Origin: an uncultured Verrucomicrobiales bacterium
GTDB taxonomy: Bacteria; Verrucomicrobiota; Verrucomicrobiia; Verrucomicrobiales; Akkermansiaceae
Assembly (NCBI GenBank): GCA_905478925.1
Contig: CAJQKQ010000126.1
Span: 1-34,560 of the forward strand
DNA: 34,560 bases
Reading direction: 5' to 3'
Of this stretch, positions 15,568 to 24,668 are shown piece by piece. A model generated the notes under the pieces. The model searched no databases, was not told where the DNA came from, and worked only from the letters and a program-made list of their open reading frames with translations. Every line of letters starts with the position of its first letter. Position 1 is the stretch's first letter. The translations under genes were made by a program, and so were the position numbers.

Positions 15568-15590
15568 TCTTCCACTAATCACCGATCACT
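15568..15590 (+). repeat. suf leader repeat, copy A (before sufC)
   Basis: TCTTCCACTAATCACCGATC plus ACT, 21 of 23 bases identical to copy C at 17883. Four bases later both copies carry ACTTTCTAC, then reach the start codon of the next suf gene. The upstream part, 15508-15547, also has two ATCTGCG motifs (ATCTGCGT and ATCTGCGGTTAA). Confidence 0.8.
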
Positions 15591-15613
15591 CGGCACTTTC
15601 TACCTTCCCCACC

Positions 15614-16366
15614 ATGTCCCTACTAATCGACAACCTCCACGCAAGCCTCGAAAACGGCACCGAAATCCTCAAAGGGGTCACCCTTGAGATTCCCGCCGGT
15701 GAAATTCACGCCATCATGGGGCCGAACGGCTCCGGCAAATCCACCCTCTCCAAGGTCATCGCCGGCCACCAGGCTTACATTCCCACCGCCGGGAAAATCC
15801 TCATGGACGGCGCAGATATTTCCGAAATGTCCATCGACGAGCGTTCCCGCGCCGGAATCTTCCTCGCCTTTCAATACCCGAACGAAGTTCCCGGCGTCTC
15901 AAACGCGAACTTTATCCGCGCCGCCCTCCAGGCACGCCTCCCCAAGGGCGAGGAGATCGATGCCGTTGCTTATTACAAGCACCTCTACGCCCAGATGGAT
16001 CTCCTAGAAATGGATCGCAAATTCACCGGCCGCGCTGTCAACGAAGGCTTTTCCGGCGGTGAGAAAAAGCGCAACGAAATCCTTCAGATGATCATGCTCG
16101 ATCCAAAATACTGCATCCTCGACGAGACCGACTCCGGCCTCGACATCGATGCGCTCAAGATCGTCGCCAAAGGAGTCAACGCCATGCGCTCCGAAAATCG
16201 CGGCATGCTCCTTATCACCCATTACCAGCGTCTCCTCGATTACATCAAGCCAGACCGCGTGCACGTCATGGCCGATGGGCAAATCGTAAAATCCGGCGGC
16301 CCCGAGCTCGCCCTCGAACTCGAGGCAAAAGGCTACGACTTCCTTAAGGAACCTGCCCTCGCCTGA
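15614..16366 (+). CDS. sufC: Fe-S cluster assembly ATPase SufC
   Basis: A 250-residue ABC-type ATPase that powers the SufBCD iron-sulfur scaffold in the cytoplasm. Walker A GPNGSGKS (36-43), Q-loop in [14 protein letters not shown], signature FSGGEKKR (146-153) and Walker [11 protein letters not shown] (168-177) are present, with the SufC-typical AFQYPxEVPGVS. The end [10 protein letters not shown] is also typical. It lies 121 bases after the Irr-like regulator and 48 bases before sufB. The gene order is regulator-sufC-sufB-sufD. No sufS, sufE or sufU is adjacent. Confidence 0.98.
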   Translation: MSLLIDNLHASLENGTEILKGVTLEIPAGEIHAIMGPNGSGKSTLSKVIAGHQAYIPTAGKILMDGADISEMSIDERSRAGIFLAFQYPNEVPGVSNANFIRAALQARLPKGEEIDAVAYYKHLYAQMDLLEMDRKFTGRAVNEGFSGGEKKRNEILQMIMLDPKYCILDETDSGLDIDALKIVAKGVNAMRSENRGMLLITHYQRLLDYIKPDRVHVMADGQIVKSGGPELALELEAKGYDFLKEPALA

Positions 16367-16369
16367 GCC

Positions 16370-16385
16370 TCTTCCACTGATCACT
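16370..16385 (+). repeat. suf leader repeat, copy B (before sufB)
   Basis: TCTTCCACTGATCACT, identical to the first 16 bases of copy C. After an unrelated stretch, ACTTTGTAG just before the sufB start resembles the ACTTTCTAC of the other copies. Confidence 0.75.
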
Positions 16386-16414
16386 GAAAACTCCCACCTA
16401 GCAAACTTTGTAGA

Positions 16415-17857
16415 ATGTCATTCCAAGATACAGACTCCGCCGTCCTCGACGCGGAAACCAAGGACGCGATCGACGTCGATCGCACCAAGGGCGATTTTAA
16501 GTTCCCGGAGAACCACAAGTTCGATGCGGGTTGGGGACTCACCTCCGCCACCGTCGATTACATCTCGGATGTCAAAGACGACCCTGATTGGGTTCGCGAA
16601 TTCCGCCACAAAGCGCTCGCTGTTTTCGAAAGCAAGAAAACACCGACGAACTGGGCCACCACCGACCTCGACAACATCGATTTCGACAAAATCCGCTACT
16701 ACCTCTCCGACGGGCAGAAGCCCAAGCGCAGCTGGGATGAAGTTCCGCCGGAAGTTCTCGAGACCTTTGAGCGCCTCGGCATCCCCCAACAGGAACGCGC
16801 GTTCCTCGCCGGTGTGGAAGCCCAGTACGACTCCGAGGCCACCTACTCGAACATGAAGGAGGAGCTTTCCAAACAAGGCGTGATCTTCGTCACCTCCGCC
16901 GAGGGACTCAAGGAACACGAGGAAATCTTCCGCCCCTACTTCGGAAAAGTCATCCCAACCGGCGACAACAAATACTCCGCCCTCAACAGCGCGGTATTCT
17001 CCGGCGGATCCTTCATCTACATCCCGAAAGGCGTGAAACTGAAGCAGCCACTCCAGGCCTATTTCCGCATCAACTCCGAATCCTTCGGGCAGTTTGAACG
17101 CACCCTCATCATCGCCGATGAAGGCTCCGAGGTGATGTATATGGAGGGTTGCACCGCTCCGAAATTCGAAACGGCCACTCTGCACTCCGCCGTGGTGGAA
17201 CTTGTCGCCCTCAAAGGTGCCAAAATCCAATACGTCACCGTCCAGAACTGGTCTTCGAACGTTTTCAACCTCGTCACCAAGCGCGGCCTCGCCATGGAAG
17301 ACGCGGAAGTCCGCTGGATCGACTGCAACATCGGCTCCCGCCTCACCATGAAATACCCCGGTGTCATCATGAAGGGTGAACGCGCCCGTGGAGAAGTCAT
17401 CTCCATCGCACTCGCAAACACCGGCCAGCACCAGGACACCGGCGCGAAAATGATCCACGCCGCCAACAACACGACTTCAAACGTCGTTTCAAAATCCATC
17501 TCTGTCGGCGAAGGACGCTCCACCTATCGTGGCCAAGTTCACATTCCCAAGCACCTCAAAGGCTGCAAGAACAACACCGAGTGCGACGCCCTGCTCATCA
17601 ACAGCAGCTCGCGCACCGACACCTACCCGGCGATCACCGTCAAAGGCAACCAGCACGCCACCCAGCACGAGGCATCCGTCTCCCAGGTTTCCGAGGAAAT
17701 GCTCTTCTACATGCAACAGCGCGGCCTCAACCAAGGCCAGGCCATGTCTCTCGCCGTCAACGGCTTCATCAACGACCTCGTCCGCGAGTTTCCCATGGAG
17801 TACTCCGTCGAACTCAAGCGTCTCATCGACCTAGAAATGGAAGGCTCCGTTGGGTAA
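16415..17857 (+). CDS. sufB: Fe-S cluster scaffold protein SufB
   Basis: A 480-residue core protein of the SufBC2D scaffold. It has the family N-terminal region ([18 protein letters not shown]), the beta-helix segment with [24 protein letters not shown], and [12 protein letters not shown]. The C-terminal part holds Cys390 in TECDALLI, the residue matching E. coli SufB Cys405 thought to accept sulfur, then [22 protein letters not shown]. It lies between sufC and sufD with short intergenic spacers that carry related repeats. Confidence 0.97.
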   Translation: MSFQDTDSAVLDAETKDAIDVDRTKGDFKFPENHKFDAGWGLTSATVDYISDVKDDPDWVREFRHKALAVFESKKTPTNWATTDLDNIDFDKIRYYLSDGQKPKRSWDEVPPEVLETFERLGIPQQERAFLAGVEAQYDSEATYSNMKEELSKQGVIFVTSAEGLKEHEEIFRPYFGKVIPTGDNKYSALNSAVFSGGSFIYIPKGVKLKQPLQAYFRINSESFGQFERTLIIADEGSEVMYMEGCTAPKFETATLHSAVVELVALKGAKIQYVTVQNWSSNVFNLVTKRGLAMEDAEVRWIDCNIGSRLTMKYPGVIMKGERARGEVISIALANTGQHQDTGAKMIHAANNTTSNVVSKSISVGEGRSTYRGQVHIPKHLKGCKNNTECDALLINSSSRTDTYPAITVKGNQHATQHEASVSQVSEEMLFYMQQRGLNQGQAMSLAVNGFINDLVREFPMEYSVELKRLIDLEMEGSVG

Positions 17858-17882
17858 GGGATCGCATCTTCCGTCTTCATTC

Positions 17883-17905
17883 TCTTCCACTGATCACTGA
17901 TCACT
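17883..17905 (+). repeat. suf leader repeat, copy C (before sufD)
   Basis: TCTTCCACTGATCACTGATC plus ACT, with a tandem TGATCACT, followed after four bases by ACTTTCTAC and then the sufD start. Each TGATCA is itself palindromic. See copies A and B. Confidence 0.8.
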
Positions 17906-17925
17906 AGAAACTTTCTACTCTCTTC

Positions 17926-19182
17926 ATGACCTCCACCCTCCCCGCTTGGTTCACCGCCCGCCAAGAATCCGCGAAAGCACGCTACGAATCCATCCCGACA
18001 CCCAAACGTGGTGACGAGCAATGGCGTTTCGCAAACATCAAGCAGTTGAAATTCGAAGGCCTCTCGGGCGTCGTCAAAGACACCGACACCTCGGAAATTA
18101 TCGCCCGCTCCACCGGCCTCCAATCTCCGGCCGCGAAATTCGTCTTCCTCAACGACGAAGTCATTTCCACCGCATCCTCGCTTCCGGAGAACGTCATCTG
18201 CCTGCCACTCGCAGAAGCCCTAGAGAAATACAGCGAGCTCGTCGAAGCACATTTCATGAAGCAGGAGACCCGCCTCGGCTCCGCGAAATACGCAGCCCTT
18301 CACCAAGCGTCTGTGAAAAACGGGCTTTTCGTCCACGTCCCCGACGGCGTCGAAGTCGAGGGAAGCATCGAGATTCATCACTGGCTCTCCGGTGAAACCA
18401 CCGTATTCCCGCACACACTCATCGTCACCGGGAAATCTTCGGAAGTCCGCGTCATCGAGATTTTTCGCTCCACGGACGACACCACACCCGGCTTATCTAT
18501 CGCTTACAAGGATCTCTACGCGGGTCCGAATTCCGGCCTCGATTACATCGCTATCCAGGAGCTCAACGAGGTTTCCCGCATGATCGCGATCAAGGAAACC
18601 TCCACCGACCGCGACGCCCGCTCGAAGTCCTTTATCCTCAATACGGGAGCCTCATGGGCACGCAACGAATCCCTCTCCCGCCTCGAAGCCCCCGGTGCGC
18701 ACTCAGATATGCTCTCCGTCTCCATCCCGGATCACGAACAGGAATACGACCAGCGCACCTTCCAGCACCACGTATCACCAAACACCAACTCCGACCTCCT
18801 CTACAAGAACACCCTCTACGGCCACTCGAAAACCGTCTTCTCCGGCCTCATCTCCGTCGATGAAAAGGCCCACCATACCGACGCCTACCAGACCTGCCGG
18901 AACCTGTTCATGTCCGACGACTGCGAGGCGAACTCCATGCCCGGCCTCGAGATCAACGCCGATCAGGTCGCCTGCTCCCACGGATCCACCTCAGCACAGA
19001 TCGCCGATGAGGAAATTTTCTACCTCCAAGCACGCGGCATCGCCCCGGACCAAGCCCGCCAGCTCATTGCCCGCGGATACTCGGTCGAAGCCGTCATGCG
19101 TCTCAAAAACGAGGAAACCGAAGCCCTCATCCTGAAATTCATCGACGAGAAATTCGCCCGCATCGCCACCGCCGGAAGCTGA
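17926..19182 (+). CDS. sufD: Fe-S cluster assembly protein SufD
   Basis: A 418-residue partner of SufB. It starts with the family helical opening (PAWFTARQESAKARYESIPTPKRGDEQWRFANIKQL), has the beta-helix core, and near the end LEINADQVACSHGSTSAQI with His352, the residue equivalent to the functionally important E. coli SufD His360. The C-terminal FYLQARGIAPDQARQLIARGY is shared with SufB. It is the last suf gene. A hairpin at 19203-19230 separates it from the ABC-permease operon. Confidence 0.96.
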   Translation: MTSTLPAWFTARQESAKARYESIPTPKRGDEQWRFANIKQLKFEGLSGVVKDTDTSEIIARSTGLQSPAAKFVFLNDEVISTASSLPENVICLPLAEALEKYSELVEAHFMKQETRLGSAKYAALHQASVKNGLFVHVPDGVEVEGSIEIHHWLSGETTVFPHTLIVTGKSSEVRVIEIFRSTDDTTPGLSIAYKDLYAGPNSGLDYIAIQELNEVSRMIAIKETSTDRDARSKSFILNTGASWARNESLSRLEAPGAHSDMLSVSIPDHEQEYDQRTFQHHVSPNTNSDLLYKNTLYGHSKTVFSGLISVDEKAHHTDAYQTCRNLFMSDDCEANSMPGLEINADQVACSHGSTSAQIADEEIFYLQARGIAPDQARQLIARGYSVEAVMRLKNEETEALILKFIDEKFARIATAGS

Positions 19183-19202
19183 ACGAAAAACACTCTCCGC
19201 TG

Positions 19203-19230
19203 GACGTTCCTCCCACTTTCATGGAACGTC
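19203..19230 (+). repeat. Hairpin between sufD and the permease gene
   Basis: GACGTTCC (19203-19210) and GGAACGTC (19223-19230) form a perfect 8-base stem with a 12-base loop. There is no T-run, so it is a poor intrinsic terminator; it may stabilise the suf message or part the two units. Confidence 0.6.
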
Positions 19231-19237
19231 TCCGCCC

Positions 19238-19990
19238 ATGCGCGTCCTCCGTATCCTTACCAGAAAGGAACTCAACACCTACTTCCTGAACCCCTTCGGA
19301 TGGGTCGTGCTCGCTTTCGTCGTGTTGATGCAGGGGCTTTCCCTGTCCTCCGCGATGAAAGGCTTCCGGGACACTCCGGTGAAGGACAGCCTAGTATACG
19401 TGACCTTCCATACCCCGTTTTTCTGGTTTTATTTCCTCTTCATATTTCCCCTCATCACTATGCGGCTCTTCGCCGATGAGGAACGCTCCGGAACCTTGGA
19501 AACCCTTCTCACCGCGCCCGTCCGGACATGGCAGGTCGTCCTCTCAAAATACTTCGCGGCGATGATCTTCTACACCCTACTGTGGATCCCCGCTTGGTTT
19601 CAGTTCAAGGCTTTCTCATGGTTCACCGACATCCCGCCCGCCTACTCGGAGGGCGCTTTGCTCGGCAGTTTCTCCATCCTGTTCCTGATGGGCGCGGCCT
19701 TCACCGCGATCGGCTGCCTCGCATCCTCCCTCACATCCAGCCAGATCATCGCGGGAATCGTCACCATCACCATCCTCGTCATCCACTACTTCCTCGGATT
19801 CGTCACCGTCATCTGGGGCGAGTCCTTCGGTGGCGCGGGCTTCTTTCACTACATCTCCTCCCAGCAGCACCTCCACTATTTCACCAACGGCTTGCTCGAT
19901 TCGCGCGTCGCCGTCTACTACCTCTCCGTCACCGCCTTCGTGCTTTTCCTTACCCACCAGGTCATCGACCTCCGCCGCTGGAGACCTTAA
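19238..19990 (+). CDS. ABC-2 type permease, GldF-like
   Basis: A 250-residue membrane protein with about six spans. It starts with the typical MRVLRILTRKELNTYFLNPFGWVVLAFV of ABC-2 permeases linked to gliding-type GldF, and has the conserved DEERSGTLETLLTAPVRTWQVVLSKYFAAM motif that contacts the ATPase. It should form the transmembrane part of an ABC transporter. The GldG-like gene follows, but no ATPase gene precedes: the neighbour is sufD, and SufC belongs to a different ATPase class. The ATPase must be encoded elsewhere. The substrate is unknown. Confidence 0.88.
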   Translation: MRVLRILTRKELNTYFLNPFGWVVLAFVVLMQGLSLSSAMKGFRDTPVKDSLVYVTFHTPFFWFYFLFIFPLITMRLFADEERSGTLETLLTAPVRTWQVVLSKYFAAMIFYTLLWIPAWFQFKAFSWFTDIPPAYSEGALLGSFSILFLMGAAFTAIGCLASSLTSSQIIAGIVTITILVIHYFLGFVTVIWGESFGGAGFFHYISSQQHLHYFTNGLLDSRVAVYYLSVTAFVLFLTHQVIDLRRWRP

Positions 19991-20080
19991 AACTCAAATC
20001 TAAACTCCAACGAAGACCAATCCTTTCCACCTTAGAGCCGCAAATCGCACGTCTCCATTGAGGTTTAGAATTTAGAGTTT
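19990..20080. repeat. Imperfect inverted repeat upstream of the GldG-like gene
   Basis: AAACTCAAATCTAAACTCC (19990-20008) is nearly the reverse complement of the stretch at 20060-20080, with two one-base bulges. The right arm reads TTTAGAATTTAGAGTTT. Related T/A-rich words also occur before other starts (21671-21693 and 30885-30928). This suggests a dispersed intergenic motif; no function is assigned. Confidence 0.55.
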
Positions 20081-20099
20081 GAAATTCCCATTCCGACCA

Positions 20100-21650
20100 A
20101 TGCCTTCGAAACCAAAACGCCCGTCCCGCCCGAACCGCTTCGGCATCGGTTTTCTGTCGGTCTTCCAGATCATCCTTTTCCTCGCGGCGGTAGTTTTCGC
20201 GAACTACCTCGCTTCACAGAACCACTCCCGCGCCGACCTCTCCCGCAGCGCAGACTACTCGCTCTCTTCCTCCGCGGAAAACTACCTAAAAAGTAAGACC
20301 CTCACCGCCCGCGCCAATCCGGTGAAATGGACGATGGTTTTCCGCCGCTCCTCGCCCTTCTACGAGCGCGTCCGCGCACTCGCGGAGGAATACGCGCGCA
20401 CCTCCGACGGCACAATCAAGCTCGAGATCATCGATCCCATCCGCTCCCCGGATCGCACCTCGCAATTCACCGCCGCCTATAACCTCATCCTCGTCCGCGA
20501 CCTCATCCTCATCGATGCCCGCCCCGATGAAGCCACCCCCATCGTCACGGAAACGGCCACTGGCACGCCTGCGCTCAACCCCCACATCACCCTCGCCCTT
20601 GCCGAGGAGATGCTGACATACACTGTCGACGAGAAAGGCCAGCGCCGCCCAGAAAACTTCCGCGCCGAGGACTTGCTCACCGCCCGCCTGGTCGAGGCGA
20701 TCGAAGGAAAACCCCGAACCTTCCTTTTTCTCGCCGACAAATCGCGCATCGATTCGGAAGGTGAGAACTCCCCCTGGAACAACCTCGCCACCACCCTGCG
20801 TTACCAGAACATCCGTCTCATCCCCACCAATCTCGCCGGCCTCACCGAAATCCCCGATGAAACCAACGGCCTCGCCATCATCGCCCCGAAATACGATTTT
20901 ACCGAACAGGAGATCGCCACCCTCGAGGCCTACTGGAACACCCCCCGCTCCGCGATCCTCGTCCTCCTCAACCCCGGTGAATGCCCGCCGAACCTCCGTA
21001 TTTTCCTGCGCTCAAAGGGAATCACCCCGCGCCGAGACCGCATCATCTCCAAGGTGGACAACCGCCTCACCACCACCGCCCGGGGAAATTTCACCCAAGG
21101 CATCCCTTTCCTCAAAGACCTCGCCGGGCAGGCTGCCGTCTTTGAAGGCGCATCCTCATCCCTCGATGTCCGCGAGAACGCCGAAGACCTCGCCATCCGG
21201 AAAATCTCCCCCACCCCCCTCATCCGCATCGCCGATGGTTTCTGGGGCGAGACGGAGTTCGGAGACTCCTCAGGCGAAAACCCCGTCGGAGAAACCTTCG
21301 ACTCCCTCCGCGACTCCCCCCCTCCGCTGTCCCTCGCCGCCTCCGTCACCCGCGGCTCCACCAACGACGACCGCTTCGCCGCCGACACCTCGCGCATGAT
21401 CGTCGTCGCCAACACCGACTTCCTCGAACCGAATCGCCAGCGCGCCGAAAACATCGACTTCCTCGCCTCCGCCGCAAACTGGCTCGTCCACCGCGAATCC
21501 CTCACCGGCCTCTCCCCGCGCACCATCGGCACCTACAAGCTCCCACTCCTCGATGCCCAGGTCTCCTTCATCAACCGCCTCAACATCATCTTCGCCCCGG
21601 CCGCATTCCTCATCATCGGCGGCATCATCTTCTCCACCCGCAGGTTTTAG
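20100..21650 (+). CDS. GldG-like ABC transporter auxiliary protein
   Basis: A 516-residue protein with an N-terminal membrane span (GFLSVFQIILFLAAVVFANYLA), a large outer domain and a C-terminal span (IIFAPAAFLIIGGIIF). The ABC-type GldG pattern (PF09822) is seen in DLSRSADYSLSSSAENYLKS, VRALAEEYARTSDGTIKLEIIDPIRSPD and the later sections. The ATG at 20100 is used; a TTG 21 bases upstream is possible but lies in the inverted repeat. It sits between the GldF-like permease and the DUF4340 gene, the usual order. Role in Bacteroidota relatives is gliding or secretion; here it is unknown. Confidence 0.85.
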   Translation: MPSKPKRPSRPNRFGIGFLSVFQIILFLAAVVFANYLASQNHSRADLSRSADYSLSSSAENYLKSKTLTARANPVKWTMVFRRSSPFYERVRALAEEYARTSDGTIKLEIIDPIRSPDRTSQFTAAYNLILVRDLILIDARPDEATPIVTETATGTPALNPHITLALAEEMLTYTVDEKGQRRPENFRAEDLLTARLVEAIEGKPRTFLFLADKSRIDSEGENSPWNNLATTLRYQNIRLIPTNLAGLTEIPDETNGLAIIAPKYDFTEQEIATLEAYWNTPRSAILVLLNPGECPPNLRIFLRSKGITPRRDRIISKVDNRLTTTARGNFTQGIPFLKDLAGQAAVFEGASSSLDVRENAEDLAIRKISPTPLIRIADGFWGETEFGDSSGENPVGETFDSLRDSPPPLSLAASVTRGSTNDDRFAADTSRMIVVANTDFLEPNRQRAENIDFLASAANWLVHRESLTGLSPRTIGTYKLPLLDAQVSFINRLNIIFAPAAFLIIGGIIFSTRRF

Positions 21651-21691
21651 GGGAATTCTTCCTTAGGGTTTCGGATTTAAAATTTCCAGTT

Positions 21692-23578
21692 TTGCGTTCC
21701 CTCCTCTTCACCCTCCTTCTCGCCGTCACCACGCTCGCCCTCGGCGCGCTGGCCGTTTGGCAGTTCCAGGAAGGCAACCTGAATCGCCTCCTCGGCACCC
21801 CGCCGACCCTTGTCGGCGAAAAGATCTACCCTGATTTCCTGCCCGAATCGGTCTCACAAATTACCGTGATATCCGGTGAAACCGAAGCCGTGTTCGTGAA
21901 ATCCCAACGCGGCTGGGAGTCGTCCGCCCCCTGGCATGACCGTATGGATTCCCGTGCCGCCATCGCCATCATCACCTTCGCCAATACCACCACCGCCCGG
22001 GATCTCGTCCGGCGCGAAAAAATCGACCCCACACTGGCAGGCCTCAACGGCGGCAGAACCGAAGTGGAAATGCACAACGCGCAGGGCGAAAGCCTCGCCC
22101 ACTTCCGCCTCGGACGTCGCACTCCGTTGCTCGACCTCACTCCCGGGGATAAACCCGATCCCATGCCCACCATCTACCTCCTGCCCCTTGAACGAGGAAG
22201 GAAATCCCACATCTACGCCGCCACCGGGAACATCCTCCCTCTTTTCAAGGACGGCTTCAGGTACCTCCGCGATCACCGCCCCTTTTTGCTCAACCCCCTC
22301 ATCCTCGAAAAAATTCGCATCCTCACCTCTCAGGGCGAGCTCACCCTCGGCCGTGCAAAGCCATCCTCCCCCTGGCGCATCACCAAGCCCCTCGACCTCC
22401 CCACTGATCCCGCCGCCGTCAAAATCCTCCTCGAAGGACTCTACAACCTCCAGGCATCCAGCCTCAGTGACCGCTCCGAAGTCACCCTTCCTCTGGATGG
22501 CACCGCCCCCGCCACCAGCCGCATCGGCATCACCCATTTCGGTGAGGAAAAGGAAACCATCCTCGACATCCTCCCCCCCGAAAACCCCGAAGCCCGAGAA
22601 ACCCTCGCCACCGTCAGCGACCGCCCGGAGACCGTTTTTACCCTCCCCATGAAGCCGGAGCCAGATCTCATCTCCATCCCCGATCTCCCTCTCACCGTTA
22701 ACGACCTCCGAGACCCCACTCTTACCAATCTCAACATCGCCTCCATTCGCGGCATCGCCATCGAGACCGCCACCACTCCCACCATCCTCATCTCTCGCCA
22801 GCCCCCCGCGCCATGGACCGCCACCATCGCCGGAAAGGAGCAGCCCGCCAACGAACAGCGCCTCTTCGATCTCCTCAAAGCCGTCACCGAGACCCGCGCC
22901 CTCGCCTTCGAGACAGACGCCGCCGCCGAAGACCTCTCCCTCTGGGGTCTCGACAGACCCATCCTTACCCTCACCTTCCTCGCCGGAAACAACCAGGCTC
23001 TCGCCGTATCCTTCGGCCTCGACAACAGCGGTAACCTCTTCGCCAAGCGCAAAGCCAGCCCCACCGTCATGCGCCTCGACAACGAATTCCTCCAGAAAAT
23101 CGCCGTCCGCCCACACGACTGGCGCCACGCTCGCCTCTGGTCCCTCAGTCGCGTTGACCTCACCACACTCGACCGCACCGCCGCCGGCCAACCGACCCTC
23201 AAGCTCAACTACGACTTCCTCGGCGAAACATGGAAAGCCTTTCGCGACGGCAAGGAAACCACCGCCAACCTCGACCCCGCTCGCGCCAACTTCCTCCTCA
23301 AAACCCTCGAGAATCTCCAGGTCGCCCGCTGGCTCTCCCCCGCCGACGAAGACGCCGCAGCCGCCCTCGCAAACCCTGCCCTAACCTTCTCCCTCACCGA
23401 GAACACCCTCGACGAGTTCGGCGAAAAGATATTGAACGGCGAGAAAACAGAAGCCCTCACCCTAGCCTTCGACCCCGCCGCCAAAACCGTCTTCGGAAAA
23501 ATCTCCTCCGACCCCTCCCCCTTCACCCTCCCTCCCGAAACCTTCCTGAAACTCAGTATCCCATTGCTGGACGAGTGA
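21692..23578 (+). CDS. DUF4340 domain protein
   Basis: A 628-residue protein with one N-terminal anchor (LLFTLLLAVTTLALGALAVWQF) and a long outer part. It has the repeated DUF4340 theme of beta-rich units (for example WRITKPLDLPTDPAAVKILLEGLYNLQAS and WTATIAGKEQPANEQRLFDLLKAVTETRAL), where W-x-I/A-x-x-P and L-x-x-L-x-x-L-x-A recur. Such proteins stand after GldFG-like permeases. The start codon is TTG at 21692; no ATG lies near and the signal-anchor begins there. It starts 41 bases after the GldG-like gene, so it is probably the third gene of the same operon. Confidence 0.85.
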   Translation: MRSLLFTLLLAVTTLALGALAVWQFQEGNLNRLLGTPPTLVGEKIYPDFLPESVSQITVISGETEAVFVKSQRGWESSAPWHDRMDSRAAIAIITFANTTTARDLVRREKIDPTLAGLNGGRTEVEMHNAQGESLAHFRLGRRTPLLDLTPGDKPDPMPTIYLLPLERGRKSHIYAATGNILPLFKDGFRYLRDHRPFLLNPLILEKIRILTSQGELTLGRAKPSSPWRITKPLDLPTDPAAVKILLEGLYNLQASSLSDRSEVTLPLDGTAPATSRIGITHFGEEKETILDILPPENPEARETLATVSDRPETVFTLPMKPEPDLISIPDLPLTVNDLRDPTLTNLNIASIRGIAIETATTPTILISRQPPAPWTATIAGKEQPANEQRLFDLLKAVTETRALAFETDAAAEDLSLWGLDRPILTLTFLAGNNQALAVSFGLDNSGNLFAKRKASPTVMRLDNEFLQKIAVRPHDWRHARLWSLSRVDLTTLDRTAAGQPTLKLNYDFLGETWKAFRDGKETTANLDPARANFLLKTLENLQVARWLSPADEDAAAALANPALTFSLTENTLDEFGEKILNGEKTEALTLAFDPAAKTVFGKISSDPSPFTLPPETFLKLSIPLLDE

Positions 23579-23584
23579 GACGCA

Positions 23585-23707
23585 TCAAATCTCGTAGGTA
23601 ACCCGGATATCCGACCCGTCTGCCTTCAATTCTTTGGTGTTCCGTGAAACCAGAATGCAGCCTTCAACCCGCGCCGTCGCATAGACAACGGCATCCGGTG
23701 TGCGACA
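23585..23707 (-). pseudogene. Remnant of a VapC-type PIN-domain toxin
   Basis: On the minus strand a 40-residue open stretch reads RTPDAVVYATARVEGCILVS followed by RNTKELKADGSDIRVTYEI and a stop. This is the C-terminal signature of VapC PIN nucleases (PDAxIYATA ... LVTRNTKDF). It is preceded in frame by TGA, and the neighbouring frame just upstream (SATLRKDD) looks like the missing preceding part, so a frameshift lies near 23700. No intact N-terminus with the first catalytic Asp, and no antitoxin, can be seen. I read it as a decayed toxin gene after the DUF4340 gene. Confidence 0.65.
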
Positions 23708-23852
23708 TCATCTTTCCTCAAGGTTGCCGAAGGGGACTCCCGTGCAAAGGCCGTGCCGATACCGAGACTTAGAATGAGGCCTTCAGGAAACAAAATGACT
23801 CCACGTGCTTTGCCACTTTCCACGTGAAGACCTCTTCCTTTGCGCCTCTCCC

Positions 23853-24668
23853 TCACCGCCGCAGGAATTTCTCCTCCTGCGGCACCTCCGCGGCAGTGGC
23901 GCGATCCACCACAAGCACGGCGCGCAGCGTACCTTCTTCCTCTGGAAAGGTCATCGTCCCGGCAACCTTCACCCAGCCGTTTTCCGGGAGCATGGGAGGC
24001 TTTTTGCCGAACTCCAGAATGATGGGGATAGCTCGCGAGTCGGCTACACAGCAAGTCATGAACATGCGATAGAGCCTCATCCGGGTGCCGCTATCGTTGT
24101 TTACCTTTTCCTCCACGATGCGGCCTTCGGCTTCCACCTTCAGCCCGCCGAGAAGATTCTGCAACTCCCTGTCGCCGGTTGCGAAAAACAACTCCATCAA
24201 ACTGAACTCCAGATAGCCGTCAGAGGTTTTTCGGTGTCCCTTTTCGATCTCCTCCAACGTCAGCGGCGGTAGTGCAGAGGCAAGGAAAGGCGAGTTACCC
24301 GCCTCCACATCCTCATAGAGACCCTTCCGCGCGAGGGTGGATTGGGAAAACCCGTCCTTGGTCCACGCCATCGAGCAGGCGACCGGAAGAGTCATCAAAA
24401 GCAGCGCCGCAAGCGGGTTCATATCGCCACCTTCATGGTCGTGCTCCTCGCCATGCGCGTGGTCGTGACCGCAATCCGCTTTGCGGAAAGCGGTGAGCAG
24501 ATTGAAAAGCCCCATCACCGCCAATCCCAGCCCGCCCGCCAGGGCGATGGGACGGAAGTCCGGTGCGAGGTATTTCACGATCCTGCCCGAGCCGTAAAAA
24601 TACAGTATGCACGCAGCCCAAAGCAGCACGGCCAACGAGAACAAAATCCTGCGTAGCTCGGGCTTCAT
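23853..24668 (-). CDS. DUF1980 (YcgQ-like, TIGR03943) protein, partner of the permease
   Basis: A 271-residue protein. I place the start at 24668 (MKPELRRILFSL), whose ATG overlaps the stop of the permease gene. It has two membrane spans near residues 10-25 and 42-60, then a His-rich loop at 66-78 (CGHDHAHGEEHDH), a third span (ALLLMTLPVACSM) and the outer DUF1980 domain with the signature FMTCCVADSRAIPIILEF. Proteins of this family are encoded with COG0701-type permeases and the pair is called a putative permease subunit. The His-rich loop suggests a metal. This is the distal gene of the minus-strand unit. Confidence 0.88.
   Translation of the reverse strand: MKPELRRILFSLAVLLWAACILYFYGSGRIVKYLAPDFRPIALAGGLGLAVMGLFNLLTAFRKADCGHDHAHGEEHDHEGGDMNPLAALLLMTLPVACSMAWTKDGFSQSTLARKGLYEDVEAGNSPFLASALPPLTLEEIEKGHRKTSDGYLEFSLMELFFATGDRELQNLLGGLKVEAEGRIVEEKVNNDSGTRMRLYRMFMTCCVADSRAIPIILEFGKKPPMLPENGWVKVAGTMTFPEEEGTLRAVLVVDRATAAEVPQEEKFLRR

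Noticed and set aside
16418..17458. 346-residue minus-strand frame inside sufB
   Set aside because: It is the complement of the strongly conserved sufB coding sequence; long antisense frames arise from the codon bias here, and it has no recognisable domain.
21854..23191. 445-residue minus-strand frame inside the DUF4340 gene
   Set aside because: Gly/Glu/Val-rich shadow of the DUF4340 frame with no motif; the plus-strand gene fits its operon.
23626..24054. 142-residue minus-strand frame
   Set aside because: It overlaps the DUF1980 gene in another frame; only its short end region may reflect the broken PIN gene, which I list separately.
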